Shown here: positions 53,641-62,909 of the stretch, piece by piece
Numbering within the stretch: the stretch's first letter is position 1
How the letters are laid out: each line of letters opens with the position of its first letter
Source of the DNA: Bacteroidota bacterium
GTDB lineage: Bacteria; Bacteroidota; Bacteroidia; Chitinophagales; BACL12
Length of the DNA stretch: 64,000 nt
Reading direction: 5' to 3'
Assembly: GCA_016715425.1 (NCBI GenBank)
Contig: JADKAC010000005.1
Location: forward strand, 620,001 to 684,000
Program-made: the position numbers and the translations under genes
Notes under the pieces: generated by a model
Database searches by the model: none
Told to the model about the DNA's origin: nothing
Seen by the model: the letters and a program-made list of their open reading frames with translations, nothing else

Positions 53641-56247
53641 ATGGAAATTTCTAAAACATATAATCCCGCCGAGACAGAGAGTAAATGGTATGCACATTGG
53701 CTTTCTAAAAAATATTTTCATTCACAACCGGATGATCGCACTCCTTTTACAATTGTGATTCCACCACCCAATGTTACAGGCATGTTACACATGGGCCATG
53801 TATTGAATAATACATTGCAGGATGTGTTTGTACGCAGAGCAAGAATGATGGGAAAAAATGCATGTTGGGTGCCGGGGACCGATCATGCATCTATTGCCAC
53901 CGAAGCAAAAGTAGTTGCGATGTTGCGTGAACGTGGAATTAAAAAAAGTGATCTCAGCAGAGATAAATTTTTAGAATATGCATGGGAATGGAAAGAAAAA
54001 TATGGTGGAATTATTTTAAAACAATTGCAGGAATTAGGTTGTAGTTGCGATTGGGATCGTACACGGTTTACAATGGATAAAAATTACTATGAAGATGTAA
54101 TCAACGTATTTATTGATCTCTATAAAAAAGGATTAATCTATCGTGGTTTGCGTATGATTAATTGGGATCCGGAAGCAAAAACTGCATTGAGTAATGAGGA
54201 AGTAATTTATAAAGAAGTAAAATCAAAACTGTATTACGTTAAGTATCGCATTAAAAATGAAGATGCATTTATTACAATCGCAACTACAAGACCTGAAACA
54301 ATTTTAGGTGATACTGCTATATGTGTTCACCCTGATGATGAACGCTATAAAAATTTTGTTGGAAAAACTGCTTTGGTACCTGCAATACATCGTGAGATAC
54401 CAATTATTGCTGATACTTATGTGGATGCAACATTTGGAACAGGCGCTTTAAAAATTACTCCTGCGCATGATTTGAATGATTATGAATTGGGTTTGAAACA
54501 CAACTTGAAGGTTATAAATATCATGCATGAAAATGGTACTTTAAACGAGCATGCAGAATTATTAATTGGTGAAGATAGATTTACTGCAAGAAAAAAAATA
54601 CTTGCTATTTTGGAAGAAACTGGTCAGCTAATTAAAGTAGAAGAATTAATAAATAATGTAGGTTATTCCGAACGTACTGATGCAGTTGTGGAACCGAGAT
54701 TAAGTGAGCAATGGTTTTTAAATATGCAGGAAATTTCAAAACCTGCTTTGCAATCTGTGATGGATGGAGAAATAAAATTGCATCCGGATAAATTTATAAA
54801 TACCTATCGCCACTGGATGGAAAATGTAAGAGATTGGTGTATCAGTCGGCAGCTTTGGTGGGGACATAGAATTCCTGCCTGGTATAATGAAAATAGAGAT
54901 TTTGTTGTTTGTAAAACTGCGGAAGAAGCAAAGGAATTATTATCAAAAAATGGTTTAAGTACCGAAGGCATTTATCAGGATGAAGATGTGCTGGATACAT
55001 GGGCAAGCAGTTGGTTGTGGCCGATATCTGTATTCAATGGAATTGAAGATTCTAAGAATAAAGAAATTCAATATTATTATCCAACAGATGTATTAGTAAC
55101 AGCACCTGAAATTTTATTTTTCTGGGTAGCAAGAATGATAATTGCCGGATATTTTTATCGGGATGAAAAACCATTCAGCGATGTATATCTCACGGGAATT
55201 GTTAGAGATAAACAACGCAGAAAAATGTCGAAGTCTTTAGGAAATTCCCCCGACCCACTCGACCTGATTACTAAATACGGAGCCGATGGTGTGCGCATGG
55301 GAATGTTGATGATGTCACCTGCGGGAAATGATATTTTGTTTGATGAAAAACAAGTAGAGCAGGGAAGAAATTTTAGTAATAAAATCTGGAATGCTTTCCG
55401 ATTAGTAAATGGTTGGGAACAAAAGTCCGGTAAAAATTCTGATAATGATGCAGCCATTGAATGGTTTCAGGCAAAATTGAATAACACCATTGAAATAGTG
55501 CAACAACATTTTGAATCTTTTAGAGTAAGTGATGCGCTGATGCATCTCTACAATTTTGTATGGGATGATTTCTGTGCATGGTATCTTGAATTTGTAAAAC
55601 CTGTTTTTGGTGAAGCAATTGATAATGCTACTTATGAAAAAACAATTGCATTTTTTGAAGACATTTTGAAATTGTTGCATCCGATAATGCCTTTTATTAC
55701 CGAAGAATTATATCATAGTTTAAAAGAAAGAAAAGAAGGGGATGATATAATAATTGCAAAATATCCTCAAGCAGAAAAAAGTAGTTTAGAAAAAATAGAT
55801 GCAGGAGAATTTGCTAAACAACTTATTTCTGCAATCAGAGATATCCGTTCTAAGAATCAAATGAGTCCTAAAGTAGCATTGCCATTATTTTATCCTGTAG
55901 AAAATTTACATCTGCAAAAATTTGCACCATTGATTTCCAAGCTTGCAAACCTTTCAGAAATAACTATCCAAACAATGGAGCCTGAGAATGCAATTACCTT
56001 CCTAATAGGAAAGGAAAAGTTTTTTGTGGTAGTGAATAAAGAGGTAGATGCAAGACAAGAGAGAGTGAGTCTTACGGAACAGATAAAATATCAGCAGGGA
56101 TTTCTGCGTAGTGTAGAAGCGAAGATGAGCAATAAAAAATTCGTTGCAAATGCCCCTGAATCGGTTGTGGCAGTAGAAAAGCAGAAAATGGAAGATGCTA
56201 TGGAAAAAATAAGACTATTGGAACAAGCATTGAACAAGTTAAAATAA
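53641..56247 (+). CDS. valS: Valine-tRNA ligase
   Basis: The 868-residue class I synthetase is read from the ATG at 53641, where the family start EISKTYNPAETESKWYAHW begins. Signatures: PPPNVTGMLHMGHV (HMGH, 50-53), editing domain around TIATTRPETILGDTAICVHP, KMSKS at 528-532 in RRKMSKSLGNSPDPLD, an anticodon-binding domain (FVWDDFCAWYLEFVKP) and a C-terminal coiled arm. All parts are intact. Confidence 0.97.
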   Translation: MEISKTYNPAETESKWYAHWLSKKYFHSQPDDRTPFTIVIPPPNVTGMLHMGHVLNNTLQDVFVRRARMMGKNACWVPGTDHASIATEAKVVAMLRERGIKKSDLSRDKFLEYAWEWKEKYGGIILKQLQELGCSCDWDRTRFTMDKNYYEDVINVFIDLYKKGLIYRGLRMINWDPEAKTALSNEEVIYKEVKSKLYYVKYRIKNEDAFITIATTRPETILGDTAICVHPDDERYKNFVGKTALVPAIHREIPIIADTYVDATFGTGALKITPAHDLNDYELGLKHNLKVINIMHENGTLNEHAELLIGEDRFTARKKILAILEETGQLIKVEELINNVGYSERTDAVVEPRLSEQWFLNMQEISKPALQSVMDGEIKLHPDKFINTYRHWMENVRDWCISRQLWWGHRIPAWYNENRDFVVCKTAEEAKELLSKNGLSTEGIYQDEDVLDTWASSWLWPISVFNGIEDSKNKEIQYYYPTDVLVTAPEILFFWVARMIIAGYFYRDEKPFSDVYLTGIVRDKQRRKMSKSLGNSPDPLDLITKYGADGVRMGMLMMSPAGNDILFDEKQVEQGRNFSNKIWNAFRLVNGWEQKSGKNSDNDAAIEWFQAKLNNTIEIVQQHFESFRVSDALMHLYNFVWDDFCAWYLEFVKPVFGEAIDNATYEKTIAFFEDILKLLHPIMPFITEELYHSLKERKEGDDIIIAKYPQAEKSSLEKIDAGEFAKQLISAIRDIRSKNQMSPKVALPLFYPVENLHLQKFAPLISKLANLSEITIQTMEPENAITFLIGKEKFFVVVNKEVDARQERVSLTEQIKYQQGFLRSVEAKMSNKKFVANAPESVVAVEKQKMEDAMEKIRLLEQALNKLK

Positions 56248-56285
56248 ATGCTGTTAAAAATAACCTAGTACAGAAAAAACATTTC

Positions 56286-56293
56286 TACTTTTG
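56286..56293 (+). promoter_or_regulatory. -7 box of the small lipoprotein gene
   Basis: TACTTTTG matches TAnnTTTG, 30 bases before the ATG at 56324. Confidence 0.55.
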
Positions 56294-56323
56294 CTGTCTA
56301 ATTCAAAATCAAAAAATCAAAGA

Positions 56324-56875
56324 ATGAAAATCAAAGTTTTATTATTTACGGCTGTAATAGGTGCAACCGTATTAGTTTCATGTGGTGAAAAAGGCTTAAG
56401 TGCAGAAACAAAAACCAAAATGACCGCATTTGAAACAGACTGGAAAGCTACCGGTGAAGCTTTAAAAGGCTGGGAAGCTACAATGAATACTACATTAACC
56501 GACATGCACGGTATGATGGAAAAAGCAATGCCAATGGATGGCGGGGATGTAAAAGCCGATAAAAAAGCGGTTGTGAATCCAAAAATGGATTCATTAAATA
56601 CTGTTTGTACTAATATTTTTGCTAAAGCAGATGAATTGAAAGCTACTTATTCAAATACACTTACAAGCTGGAATGCTGACGAAAAAGCGTATGCAGATTG
56701 GAAAGCTAACAACAAGAATATACCTGAAGAAGAGGTAGTTGCGGGTATTGATGAGTACAATACAAAACTAGCTTCTTACAAAGCTCAAATGGATGGTTGG
56801 AATACAACATTGATGGCACTACAAGCTGATTGTAAAAACACTTGTGATATGATGACAGCGCACATGGCGATGTAA
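56324..56875 (+). CDS. Small helical lipoprotein of unknown function
   Basis: From the ATG at 56324 (not the earlier one at 56291) the ~183-residue product has a lipoprotein signal ending VLVSCGEKG. The mature part is almost wholly helical and rich in K, A, D, M and W (FETDWKATGEALKGWEATMN, NTLTSWNADEKAYADWKANN), suggesting a coiled coil. Two similar T/W-containing helices hint at an internal duplication. It is bounded by its own -7 box and terminator, so it is monocistronic. I recognise no family. Confidence 0.75.
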   Translation: MKIKVLLFTAVIGATVLVSCGEKGLSAETKTKMTAFETDWKATGEALKGWEATMNTTLTDMHGMMEKAMPMDGGDVKADKKAVVNPKMDSLNTVCTNIFAKADELKATYSNTLTSWNADEKAYADWKANNKNIPEEEVVAGIDEYNTKLASYKAQMDGWNTTLMALQADCKNTCDMMTAHMAM

Positions 56876-56900
56876 TTTTTTTTGCATGCACATTATTTAA

Positions 56901-56929
56901 AACCTCTCAGCAATGAGAGGTTTTTTTTT
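56901..56929 (+). terminator. Terminator of the small lipoprotein gene
   Basis: AACCTCTC and GAGAGGTT form a perfect 8-base stem with loop AGCAAT and a nine-T tail. Confidence 0.9.
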
Positions 56930-56964
56930 AACTGTATTTTTTTGAATGATTAATTTTAAAGCCT

Positions 56965-57744
56965 ATGTATCAATCTATTTTATATTCAGTTATAGAAAAA
57001 AAATGTTCGATTACAATTAATCGTGCAGAAAAAAGAAATGCATTTAATGCAGAATTAGTAGAAGAATTGAAAGCAGCATTTCGGAAAGCAGAATCCGATG
57101 AAAAAGTAAAAGTTATAATACTGACTGGTGCAGGGGATGTGTTTTCTGCAGGTGCTGATCTTGCATATTTGCAATCATTACAAAACAATTCTTTGGAGGA
57201 AAATACGGATGATTCAAAAAGACTTACTGAACTATATATGTTGATTTATACATTACAGAAACCGGTGATTGCAAAAATTAATGGACATGCAATTGCTGGT
57301 GGATGTGGTTTGGCAACAGTGTGTGATTTTGCAATTAGTGTGAGTCATGCACAGTTTGGATATACGGAAGTAAAAATTGGTTTTGTCCCTGCCATTGTTA
57401 TGGTGTTTTTATTGCGCAAAATTTCTGAAACACATGCAAAAGAATTATTGCTAACAGGAAAATTAATTGATGCAAATACCGCATTGCAATATAACATGAT
57501 TAATAAAGTAGTTTCTGCTGCTGAATTGGATGATGCTGTAAATGTATTGGCAGAAGAATTAATTCAAAATACAAGCAGAAGTGCGGTGCAGATAACTAAG
57601 TTGATGATTGCACAGGTGCAGGAATTAAGTTTGGATGATGCAATTATATTGGCTGCGCAAATAAATGCAAAAGCAAGAGCAACTAAAGATTGCAAATATG
57701 GAATTCAAAGTTTCTTAGAAAAGAAAAAACCGATATGGGAATAA
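56965..57744 (+). CDS. Enoyl-CoA hydratase/isomerase-family protein
   Basis: This 259-residue crotonase has RAEKRNAFNAELVEELKAAF, the oxyanion-hole segments FSAGADLAYLQSL and KINGHAIAGGCGLATVCDF, and FGYTEVKIGFVPAIVMVFLL. The first of the two acid/base glutamates of crotonase (GGGCELA) is a glycine here, and the second (TEVKIGF) is present. This pattern occurs in methylglutaconyl-CoA hydratase-like and related enzymes, so plain 2-enoyl-CoA hydration is not assured. No other fatty-acid gene is adjacent. Confidence 0.85.
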   Translation: MYQSILYSVIEKKCSITINRAEKRNAFNAELVEELKAAFRKAESDEKVKVIILTGAGDVFSAGADLAYLQSLQNNSLEENTDDSKRLTELYMLIYTLQKPVIAKINGHAIAGGCGLATVCDFAISVSHAQFGYTEVKIGFVPAIVMVFLLRKISETHAKELLLTGKLIDANTALQYNMINKVVSAAELDDAVNVLAEELIQNTSRSAVQITKLMIAQVQELSLDDAIILAAQINAKARATKDCKYGIQSFLEKKKPIWE

Positions 57745-57794
57745 AATTTATTATTAATAAATTAGAAATTTAATTACATAATATATAATCATCA

Positions 57795-57814
57795 CCCTCG
57801 GTTAAAACCGAGGG
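57795..57814. repeat. 20-base palindrome, copy 1
   Basis: CCCTCGGTTAAAACCGAGGG folds as an 8-base-pair hairpin. A second copy 61 bases away has the opposite orientation of the central TTAAAA/TTTTAA, making a REP-like pair. Confidence 0.85.
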
Positions 57815-57855
57815 AAATAAATTCATAGAAAATTACAACAGTACACTATCCATTG

Positions 57856-57875
57856 CCCTCGGTTTTAACCGAGGG
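57856..57875. repeat. 20-base palindrome, copy 2 (inverted)
   Basis: CCCTCGGTTTTAACCGAGGG is the exact reverse complement of copy 1. The two lie in the ~270-base gap before mlaE. Confidence 0.85.
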
Positions 57876-57954
57876 ATGGAAAATAAATTAAAATCAACAA
57901 TTTGAAAAGAATTCTGTTACTTACAAATGCAGTTTAAGGATAATAAAGACTTAC

Positions 57955-57962
57955 TATATTTG
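57955..57962 (+). promoter_or_regulatory. -7 box of the mla operon
   Basis: TATATTTG matches TAnnTTTG. TTTA at 57933-57936, 18 bases upstream, is a near match to the -33 element. The ATG follows at 58013. Confidence 0.65.
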
Positions 57963-58012
57963 ATGTTATCATTATTCCCAATTTTTTATAATTATAATTA
58001 CTTTACTTAAAC

Positions 58013-58804
58013 ATGAAATTTACGAGAAGACCACATGTAATATCAAAAAATCTGGATGCAGTATTTGGTGGACTCACGCATACAATGCAATTTATGGGGC
58101 AGTATTTCCGTCAGTTATTCAATGGTCCGTTTGAGTGGCGAGAATTTATAAAGCAATGTTATAATATCGGTGTCAGATCATTATTATTAATTACATTAAC
58201 TGGTTTCGTTACCGGTATTGTATTCACAAAACAATCCAGGCCATCATTAATTGAATTTGGTGCAGCAAGCTGGCTGCCATCATTAATTGCAATTGCTGTT
58301 GTGAGAGCACTAGCACCATTAGTTACTGCATTAATTGGATCGGGAAAAATAGGATCTAATATCGGAGCAGAACTAGGCTCAATGCGAGTAACTGAACAAA
58401 TAGATGCGATGGAAGTTTCAGGTACTAATCCATTTAAATTTTTAGTAGTAACAAGAGTAACTGCCACCACTGTTATGATTCCTATTTTGATGATGTATTT
58501 TGGTTTTGTTGCTTTGATGGGATCATTTTTAAATGTACATCAAAATGAAGCAACGAGTTTTGTAACATTTTTTCAGGACGCATTTTCTCCAATTACGTTT
58601 CTAGATATTTTTACCGGTTTGTTTAAAGCAATTTTCTATGGATTTACTATCGGAATGGTGGGATGTTATAGTGGTTATCATGCAGAAAAGGGTACTGAAG
58701 GGGTAGGTATGGCAGCAAACAGAGCAGTTATTATAAGTATGTTTTTAGTTTTCATTGAAGAGATAGTTATTGTACAAATATCTAATTGGATTAGACTAGC
58801 TTAA
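58013..58804 (+). CDS. mlaE: MlaE-family ABC permease (phospholipid transport)
   Basis: This 263-residue inner-membrane protein of the MlaE/TTG2B family has about five or six helices. The conserved LAPLVTALIGSGKIGSNIGA, ELGSMRVTEQIDAMEVSG and IGMVGCYSGYHAEKGTEGVG segments are all present. Together with MlaF and MlaD it moves phospholipids between inner and outer membranes to keep outer-membrane asymmetry. It is the first gene of the operon, one base from mlaF. Confidence 0.93.
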   Translation: MKFTRRPHVISKNLDAVFGGLTHTMQFMGQYFRQLFNGPFEWREFIKQCYNIGVRSLLLITLTGFVTGIVFTKQSRPSLIEFGAASWLPSLIAIAVVRALAPLVTALIGSGKIGSNIGAELGSMRVTEQIDAMEVSGTNPFKFLVVTRVTATTVMIPILMMYFGFVALMGSFLNVHQNEATSFVTFFQDAFSPITFLDIFTGLFKAIFYGFTIGMVGCYSGYHAEKGTEGVGMAANRAVIISMFLVFIEEIVIVQISNWIRLA

Positions 58805-58805
58805 T

Positions 58806-59579
58806 ATGAAACACGAACCTGTTATTACAGATACAAATAATGTAGCCATATCTATTGAGAATTTGCATAAATCATTTGGCGATTTGCATATTTTACAAGG
58901 AATTACTATTGATATTTACAAAGGAGAAAATCTTGTTGTGCTAGGTCGATCCGGAACTGGTAAATCTGTATTGATAAAAATTATCGCCGGATTATTAAAA
59001 CCCGATAAAGGAAAAGTAGTTGTTTTAGGAAATGATATTTCAACGCTTTCAGAAAAAGAATTGCAACAACTCAGATTGAAACTTGGCTTTTCTTTTCAAA
59101 GTAGTGCATTATATGATAGCATGACGGTGAAAGAAAATCTTGAATTCCCGCTTGTTCGCAATAACAGGAAATTAGCTCAATCTCAAATTGATGAAAGTGT
59201 GAATGAAGCATTGGAAGCAGTTGGTCTTATTAAAGCAATTCATCAGATGCCATCAGAATTATCGGGTGGTCAACGCAAAAGAATTGGCATTGCAAGAACA
59301 CTGATGTTAAAACCTGAAGTGATGTTGTATGATGAACCAACAGCCGGATTGGATCCAATCACTTGCATCGAAATAAATAATCTTATTAATAAAGTGCAGC
59401 AGGTATATCATACCACAAGTATTATTATCACACATGATCTTACGTGTGCCAAAGCAACAGGAGATAGAATTGCCATGTTGATTGATGGCAGATTTTTAAG
59501 ACGTGGCACATTCGATGAAATATTTTCAACAGAAGATGAAACAGTTAAAAAGTTTTTCGACTATAATTTTATAAATTAA
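58806..59579 (+). CDS. mlaF: MlaF-family ABC ATPase
   Basis: This 257-residue nucleotide-binding subunit has Walker A VVLGRSGTGKSVLIK, the Q loop around GFSFQSSALYDSMTV, the signature ELSGGQRKRIGIARTL, and Walker B EVMLYDEPTAGLDPIT with the switch His in IIITHDLTC. SALYDSMTVKENLEFPL is typical of Mla ATPases. It sits between mlaE and mlaD and powers lipid transfer. Confidence 0.95.
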   Translation: MKHEPVITDTNNVAISIENLHKSFGDLHILQGITIDIYKGENLVVLGRSGTGKSVLIKIIAGLLKPDKGKVVVLGNDISTLSEKELQQLRLKLGFSFQSSALYDSMTVKENLEFPLVRNNRKLAQSQIDESVNEALEAVGLIKAIHQMPSELSGGQRKRIGIARTLMLKPEVMLYDEPTAGLDPITCIEINNLINKVQQVYHTTSIIITHDLTCAKATGDRIAMLIDGRFLRRGTFDEIFSTEDETVKKFFDYNFIN

Positions 59580-59583
59580 ATCT

Positions 59584-60537
59584 ATGACCGCTGAAAAAAA
59601 TAAAAAATCTGTAAGGGTTGGAATATTTACCGCTATTGGACTTGTATTTTTTGTGGTAGGTGTGCTGGCTATAGGAAATATTAATAAAACCTTTACAAAA
59701 TCATTTCTTGTATCCACAGTATTTGATGATGTGAATGGATTAAAGCTGGGAAATAATATCTGGTTTTCAGGAGTGAAAATCGGCACTGTGAAAGAGATTA
59801 GTTTCTATGGTACTTCACAAGTAAAAGTAATTATGGATATTGAGGAGAAATCAAGAGCATATGTCAAGAAAGATGCATTAGTAAAACTTGGTTCTGATGG
59901 CTTAATTGGTAATAAAATTCTAATCATTTTTGGAGGTACAGAAAACTCACCGCAAGTGGAAACTGGTGATGTATTATCATCCACAAAACTTAACAGCACT
60001 GAGGAAATGATGACAACATTGCAAGAAAATAATGTAAACATACTTGCAATCACTACAGATTTTAAAGAGATACTTTCAAAAATAAATCGAGGAGAAGGCA
60101 CTGTTGGAAAACTGCTAACGGATGATAGGATTTATAATGATTTACACACTTCTATAGCAACTTTACAAAGTGCTATTCAGAATGTAAATAAACTAACGGC
60201 AAACATTAATCAATTTTCTGATCAATTGGATGATGAAGGATTTTTAGTGAATGATGTTTTGACAGATACTGCTATTTATCCCTCAATTAAAAATTCTGTA
60301 ATGCAAATAGAAGAACTTACTAAAAGTGCAAATGCAATGGTAGATAATTTAAATACAATTACAGAAAAATTAAGCACTGATACTACAAGTCCTGCAGGTG
60401 TAATATTGAATGACCCACAAGTAGCAGCTCAGCTAAAAGAAACCATTACCAATCTGCAAGCTGCTTCAAAAAAATTAGATGAAAACATGGAAGCCCTGCA
60501 GCACAATTTTTTGTTCCGTGGATTTTTTAAAGATTAG
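59584..60537 (+). CDS. mlaD: MlaD/MCE-family substrate-binding protein
   Basis: This 317-residue protein has an N-terminal membrane anchor (VGIFTAIGLVFFVVGVLAIG). The MCE domain follows at about 40-115 (FDDVNGLKLGNNIWFSGVKI / GTVKEISFYGTSQV). A long C-terminal helical part then has NRGEGTVGKLLTDDRIYNDL-type repeats (two, the second NTITEKLSTDTTSPAGVILN). It is longer than E. coli MlaD but usual for Bacteroidota. It follows mlaF by four bases. Confidence 0.92.
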   Translation: MTAEKNKKSVRVGIFTAIGLVFFVVGVLAIGNINKTFTKSFLVSTVFDDVNGLKLGNNIWFSGVKIGTVKEISFYGTSQVKVIMDIEEKSRAYVKKDALVKLGSDGLIGNKILIIFGGTENSPQVETGDVLSSTKLNSTEEMMTTLQENNVNILAITTDFKEILSKINRGEGTVGKLLTDDRIYNDLHTSIATLQSAIQNVNKLTANINQFSDQLDDEGFLVNDVLTDTAIYPSIKNSVMQIEELTKSANAMVDNLNTITEKLSTDTTSPAGVILNDPQVAAQLKETITNLQAASKKLDENMEALQHNFLFRGFFKD

Positions 60538-60575
60538 CAATTCTAAAATTATTTAAGCTTAAAAAATTGGTTTCA

Positions 60576-61280
60576 ATGATAAAATTTATCACCTTATTCA
60601 GCATAATAATTTTATGCATAAATTGCTCTAATGCCATTGCACAAAGTGAAGACAAATTGAGTAATCTGGGTTTAGTGGGGGAGATGGCCTATAATAAAAG
60701 AACTGCTGAAACGCATGCCATTCGGATTTTTAATCATTATGCTTTAAGCGATGCAGAGAAAAGTATGATGATTACTAAATACAATGATTTGCGTATTAAG
60801 GAAGATCAATTAATTATGCAAATGATTTCGGATTTATTGAAGAAAAAAAGTATATCGAACTTTAAAAAAGTAGATAAGTATTTTTTAGAAGGCAAGAAAA
60901 AGAATAATAAATATGTGCAATCATTTCTGCAAAACTGGAATGAGGTTACCGCTTCTTATGATGCGATGATTCAATATCCGACTCAAATTTATTTGGATAG
61001 TATGGTTGCGGAATACACCGAAAGACAAAATGAAGAATTGGAATTTGAAAACCCTACCGATAATGTGAACCCGGATAATGTAAAAGTAAATCCTGCTGAT
61101 CCAATGGGTTCGATAGGCTCGCTATTCGGGGTTTATAAAACTTTGAAAATAAATAGTGCACAAAAAGCGATGAATATTACTGAACTTTTAAATGCAATGC
61201 GATTAAGAGATGCAAGTGAATTAGTGGCTGATGAAGGCGAATTAATTCAAACGAAATTGGAGCCGGAGAAAAAGGAATAA
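60576..61280 (+). CDS. Exported protein of unknown function, probable fourth gene of the mla operon
   Basis: From the ATG at 60576 (a TTG at 60567 adds three residues) the ~234-residue protein has a signal peptide ending SNAIAQ. The mature part is helical and charged, with KKKSISNFKKVDKYFLEGKK and an acidic NPTDNVNPDNVKVNPADP linker. It follows mlaD by 38 bases with no terminator between, so it may be a periplasmic partner of the lipid transporter. I recognise no domain; MlaC-like character is not evident. Confidence 0.7.
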   Translation: MIKFITLFSIIILCINCSNAIAQSEDKLSNLGLVGEMAYNKRTAETHAIRIFNHYALSDAEKSMMITKYNDLRIKEDQLIMQMISDLLKKKSISNFKKVDKYFLEGKKKNNKYVQSFLQNWNEVTASYDAMIQYPTQIYLDSMVAEYTERQNEELEFENPTDNVNPDNVKVNPADPMGSIGSLFGVYKTLKINSAQKAMNITELLNAMRLRDASELVADEGELIQTKLEPEKKE

Positions 61281-61307
61281 TTATATTTATTAATAGTGAA
61301 TTATAAA

Positions 61308-62393
61308 TTATTTATTCTTTTTAAAAAATCCTTTTATTCTTTCCACAAAAGTATCATCGTTTTCTTCCTCTCCATTGCCGAGCATTTCACCAATGGGTTT
61401 TAGTGCTTCTACATGATCACAAATAATTTTAATAATCGCAGTTATAGGAATACAAATCGCCATACCTGCTATACCCCAGATGAAACCTCCTAATATTAAT
61501 GTTGCTATTATAAAAAATGGATTGATGTTTACTGCCTTTCCAATAATGATTGGCTGCAATAAATAATTTTGTAATAATTGAATAGACATATATGAACCCG
61601 CTACCCATAATGCCATTGAAATTCCACCACCTTGCACCAATGCCATCACTGCTGTTAATGTGTTGCCGGTAATGTTTCCGACAAACGGAATTATTTCTAA
61701 TGTACCGGATAACACAGCAAAAAATATCGCATGTTTAACACCGATGATTGAAAAAGCTATGGAATACAATATCCATAAACAAACAATCATAACCATCATA
61801 CCGGCTAGATATTGAAATGACACTTTTTGAATCTTCTTCAACACAAGTTTTGCTTCTTCTTTATGCTTTTCTTCAAACAGCATTATTATTCCTTCTTTAA
61901 ATCTGCTGCGCAATAACAGAAATAATAAATTATAAATAAGTACCAGTATTGTACTTGTAATTAATGTAGAAAACGAACCCAGAATAGACTTCACTACATT
62001 TCCACTTCCTTCAGATTGCTTTTTAATTAATTCCTCCTGTTGTTCCCGTGAAAAATTTAATTTTTCGGTAATAAAATTTCTGGCATTATTAATAAATGTT
62101 CTTATCTGTTGTTCTACGTTCGCCATGTCCTGAGATATACCTGTAATCTGCCATGTTACTACCGTTACTAAGGTTGCAATAACAATTAAAATTATTAAGG
62201 AACAAATTGCAGCAGCAAGCCCCCGGTGTAATCCCCACTTTTCTAATCGTTGGCATAAAGGCAGAAATAACATGGACAACAACATAGCGATAACAATCGG
62301 TTTGAAAAAATTTTCACCCAGAATAAGTGCAGTGAAAATTAAAGCAGTAAAAAATAATAGTTTAATAATATTGGTGAGATTAAGATATTTCAT
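61308..62393 (-). CDS. AI-2E family (PerM-like) membrane protein
   Basis: This 361-residue protein has about eight transmembrane helices with the family pattern: N-terminal pair (LLFFTALIFTALILGENFFK, IVIAMLLSMLFLPLCQRLEK), a central soluble region with a coiled helix (NFSREQQEELIKKQ), and IIPFVGNITGNTLTAVMALV. The C-terminal NPFFIIATLILGGFIWGIAG motif is also present. Family members export varied small molecules or ions; the substrate is unknown. The C-terminus has an acidic EENDD followed by a basic tail. It is convergent with the mla-linked gene. Confidence 0.9.
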   Translation of the reverse strand: MKYLNLTNIIKLLFFTALIFTALILGENFFKPIVIAMLLSMLFLPLCQRLEKWGLHRGLAAAICSLIILIVIATLVTVVTWQITGISQDMANVEQQIRTFINNARNFITEKLNFSREQQEELIKKQSEGSGNVVKSILGSFSTLITSTILVLIYNLLFLLLRSRFKEGIIMLFEEKHKEEAKLVLKKIQKVSFQYLAGMMVMIVCLWILYSIAFSIIGVKHAIFFAVLSGTLEIIPFVGNITGNTLTAVMALVQGGGISMALWVAGSYMSIQLLQNYLLQPIIIGKAVNINPFFIIATLILGGFIWGIAGMAICIPITAIIKIICDHVEALKPIGEMLGNGEEENDDTFVERIKGFFKKNK

Positions 62394-62504
62394 TGCGCTT
62401 GTATTTCTTTCTATTGAGTAATATTATTTAAATGAAATGTAATGCTCTAAAATATGTTTAATAAATCCAAATGATACGCTGCACAGATTTTAAAAAATTT
62501 GTTT

Positions 62505-62610
62505 ACGAATTACACGAATATATTTGAAACACGAACTTGCCTTTGGTAGGCAGGTGCACGAATAAAAGAAAATCTATTCGTGCATTCGTCCTTTTTTTCG
62601 TGTAATTCGT
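62505..62610. repeat. Nested inverted repeat, MITE-like
   Basis: ACGAATTACACG (62505-62516) pairs with CGTGTAATTCGT (62599-62610), and GCACGAATA (62556-62564) pairs with TATTCGTGC (62575-62583). A small hairpin, GCCT-TTGGT-AGGC (62539-62551), lies between. No ORF is inside. Confidence 0.75.
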
Positions 62611-62863
62611 GGCTGATTTTTTTTTATTTCTGTAATTTCTATATAAAAAATATATAATTCTGCAATACATAGAGCCAACTTATTTATTCCGATGGGATAA
62701 GATGTTTTTAGAAAAAATTACAACCAAAACACATGCGATACTGGCGGGGTCATACAAATTCATTTAATTTATTTTGCTATAAACATGAGATGCCATTGGT
62801 ATCTTTAGAAACCGTAATAAATAGTTTTTAAATTGTTATTTAGAAAGTACAATATTTATTTAG

Positions 62864-62892
62864 AAAAAAAAGCCATCGCTTTTTGCAATGGC
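62864..62892 (-). terminator. Terminator of the T9SS-sorted protein gene
   Basis: On the minus strand GCCATTGC and GCGATGGC pair with one mismatch around a short T/A-rich loop and are followed by eight T. Confidence 0.7.
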
Positions 62893-62909
62893 TTTATCAC
62901 TTTTAAAAA

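Larger units (their letters stand above)
62394..62909. other. Gene-free region with a nested inverted repeat
   Basis: About 515 bases without a convincing ORF. The clearest structure is a 106-base nested inverted repeat at 62505-62610 (see separate entry). The end holds the terminator of the neighbouring gene. Confidence 0.7.
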
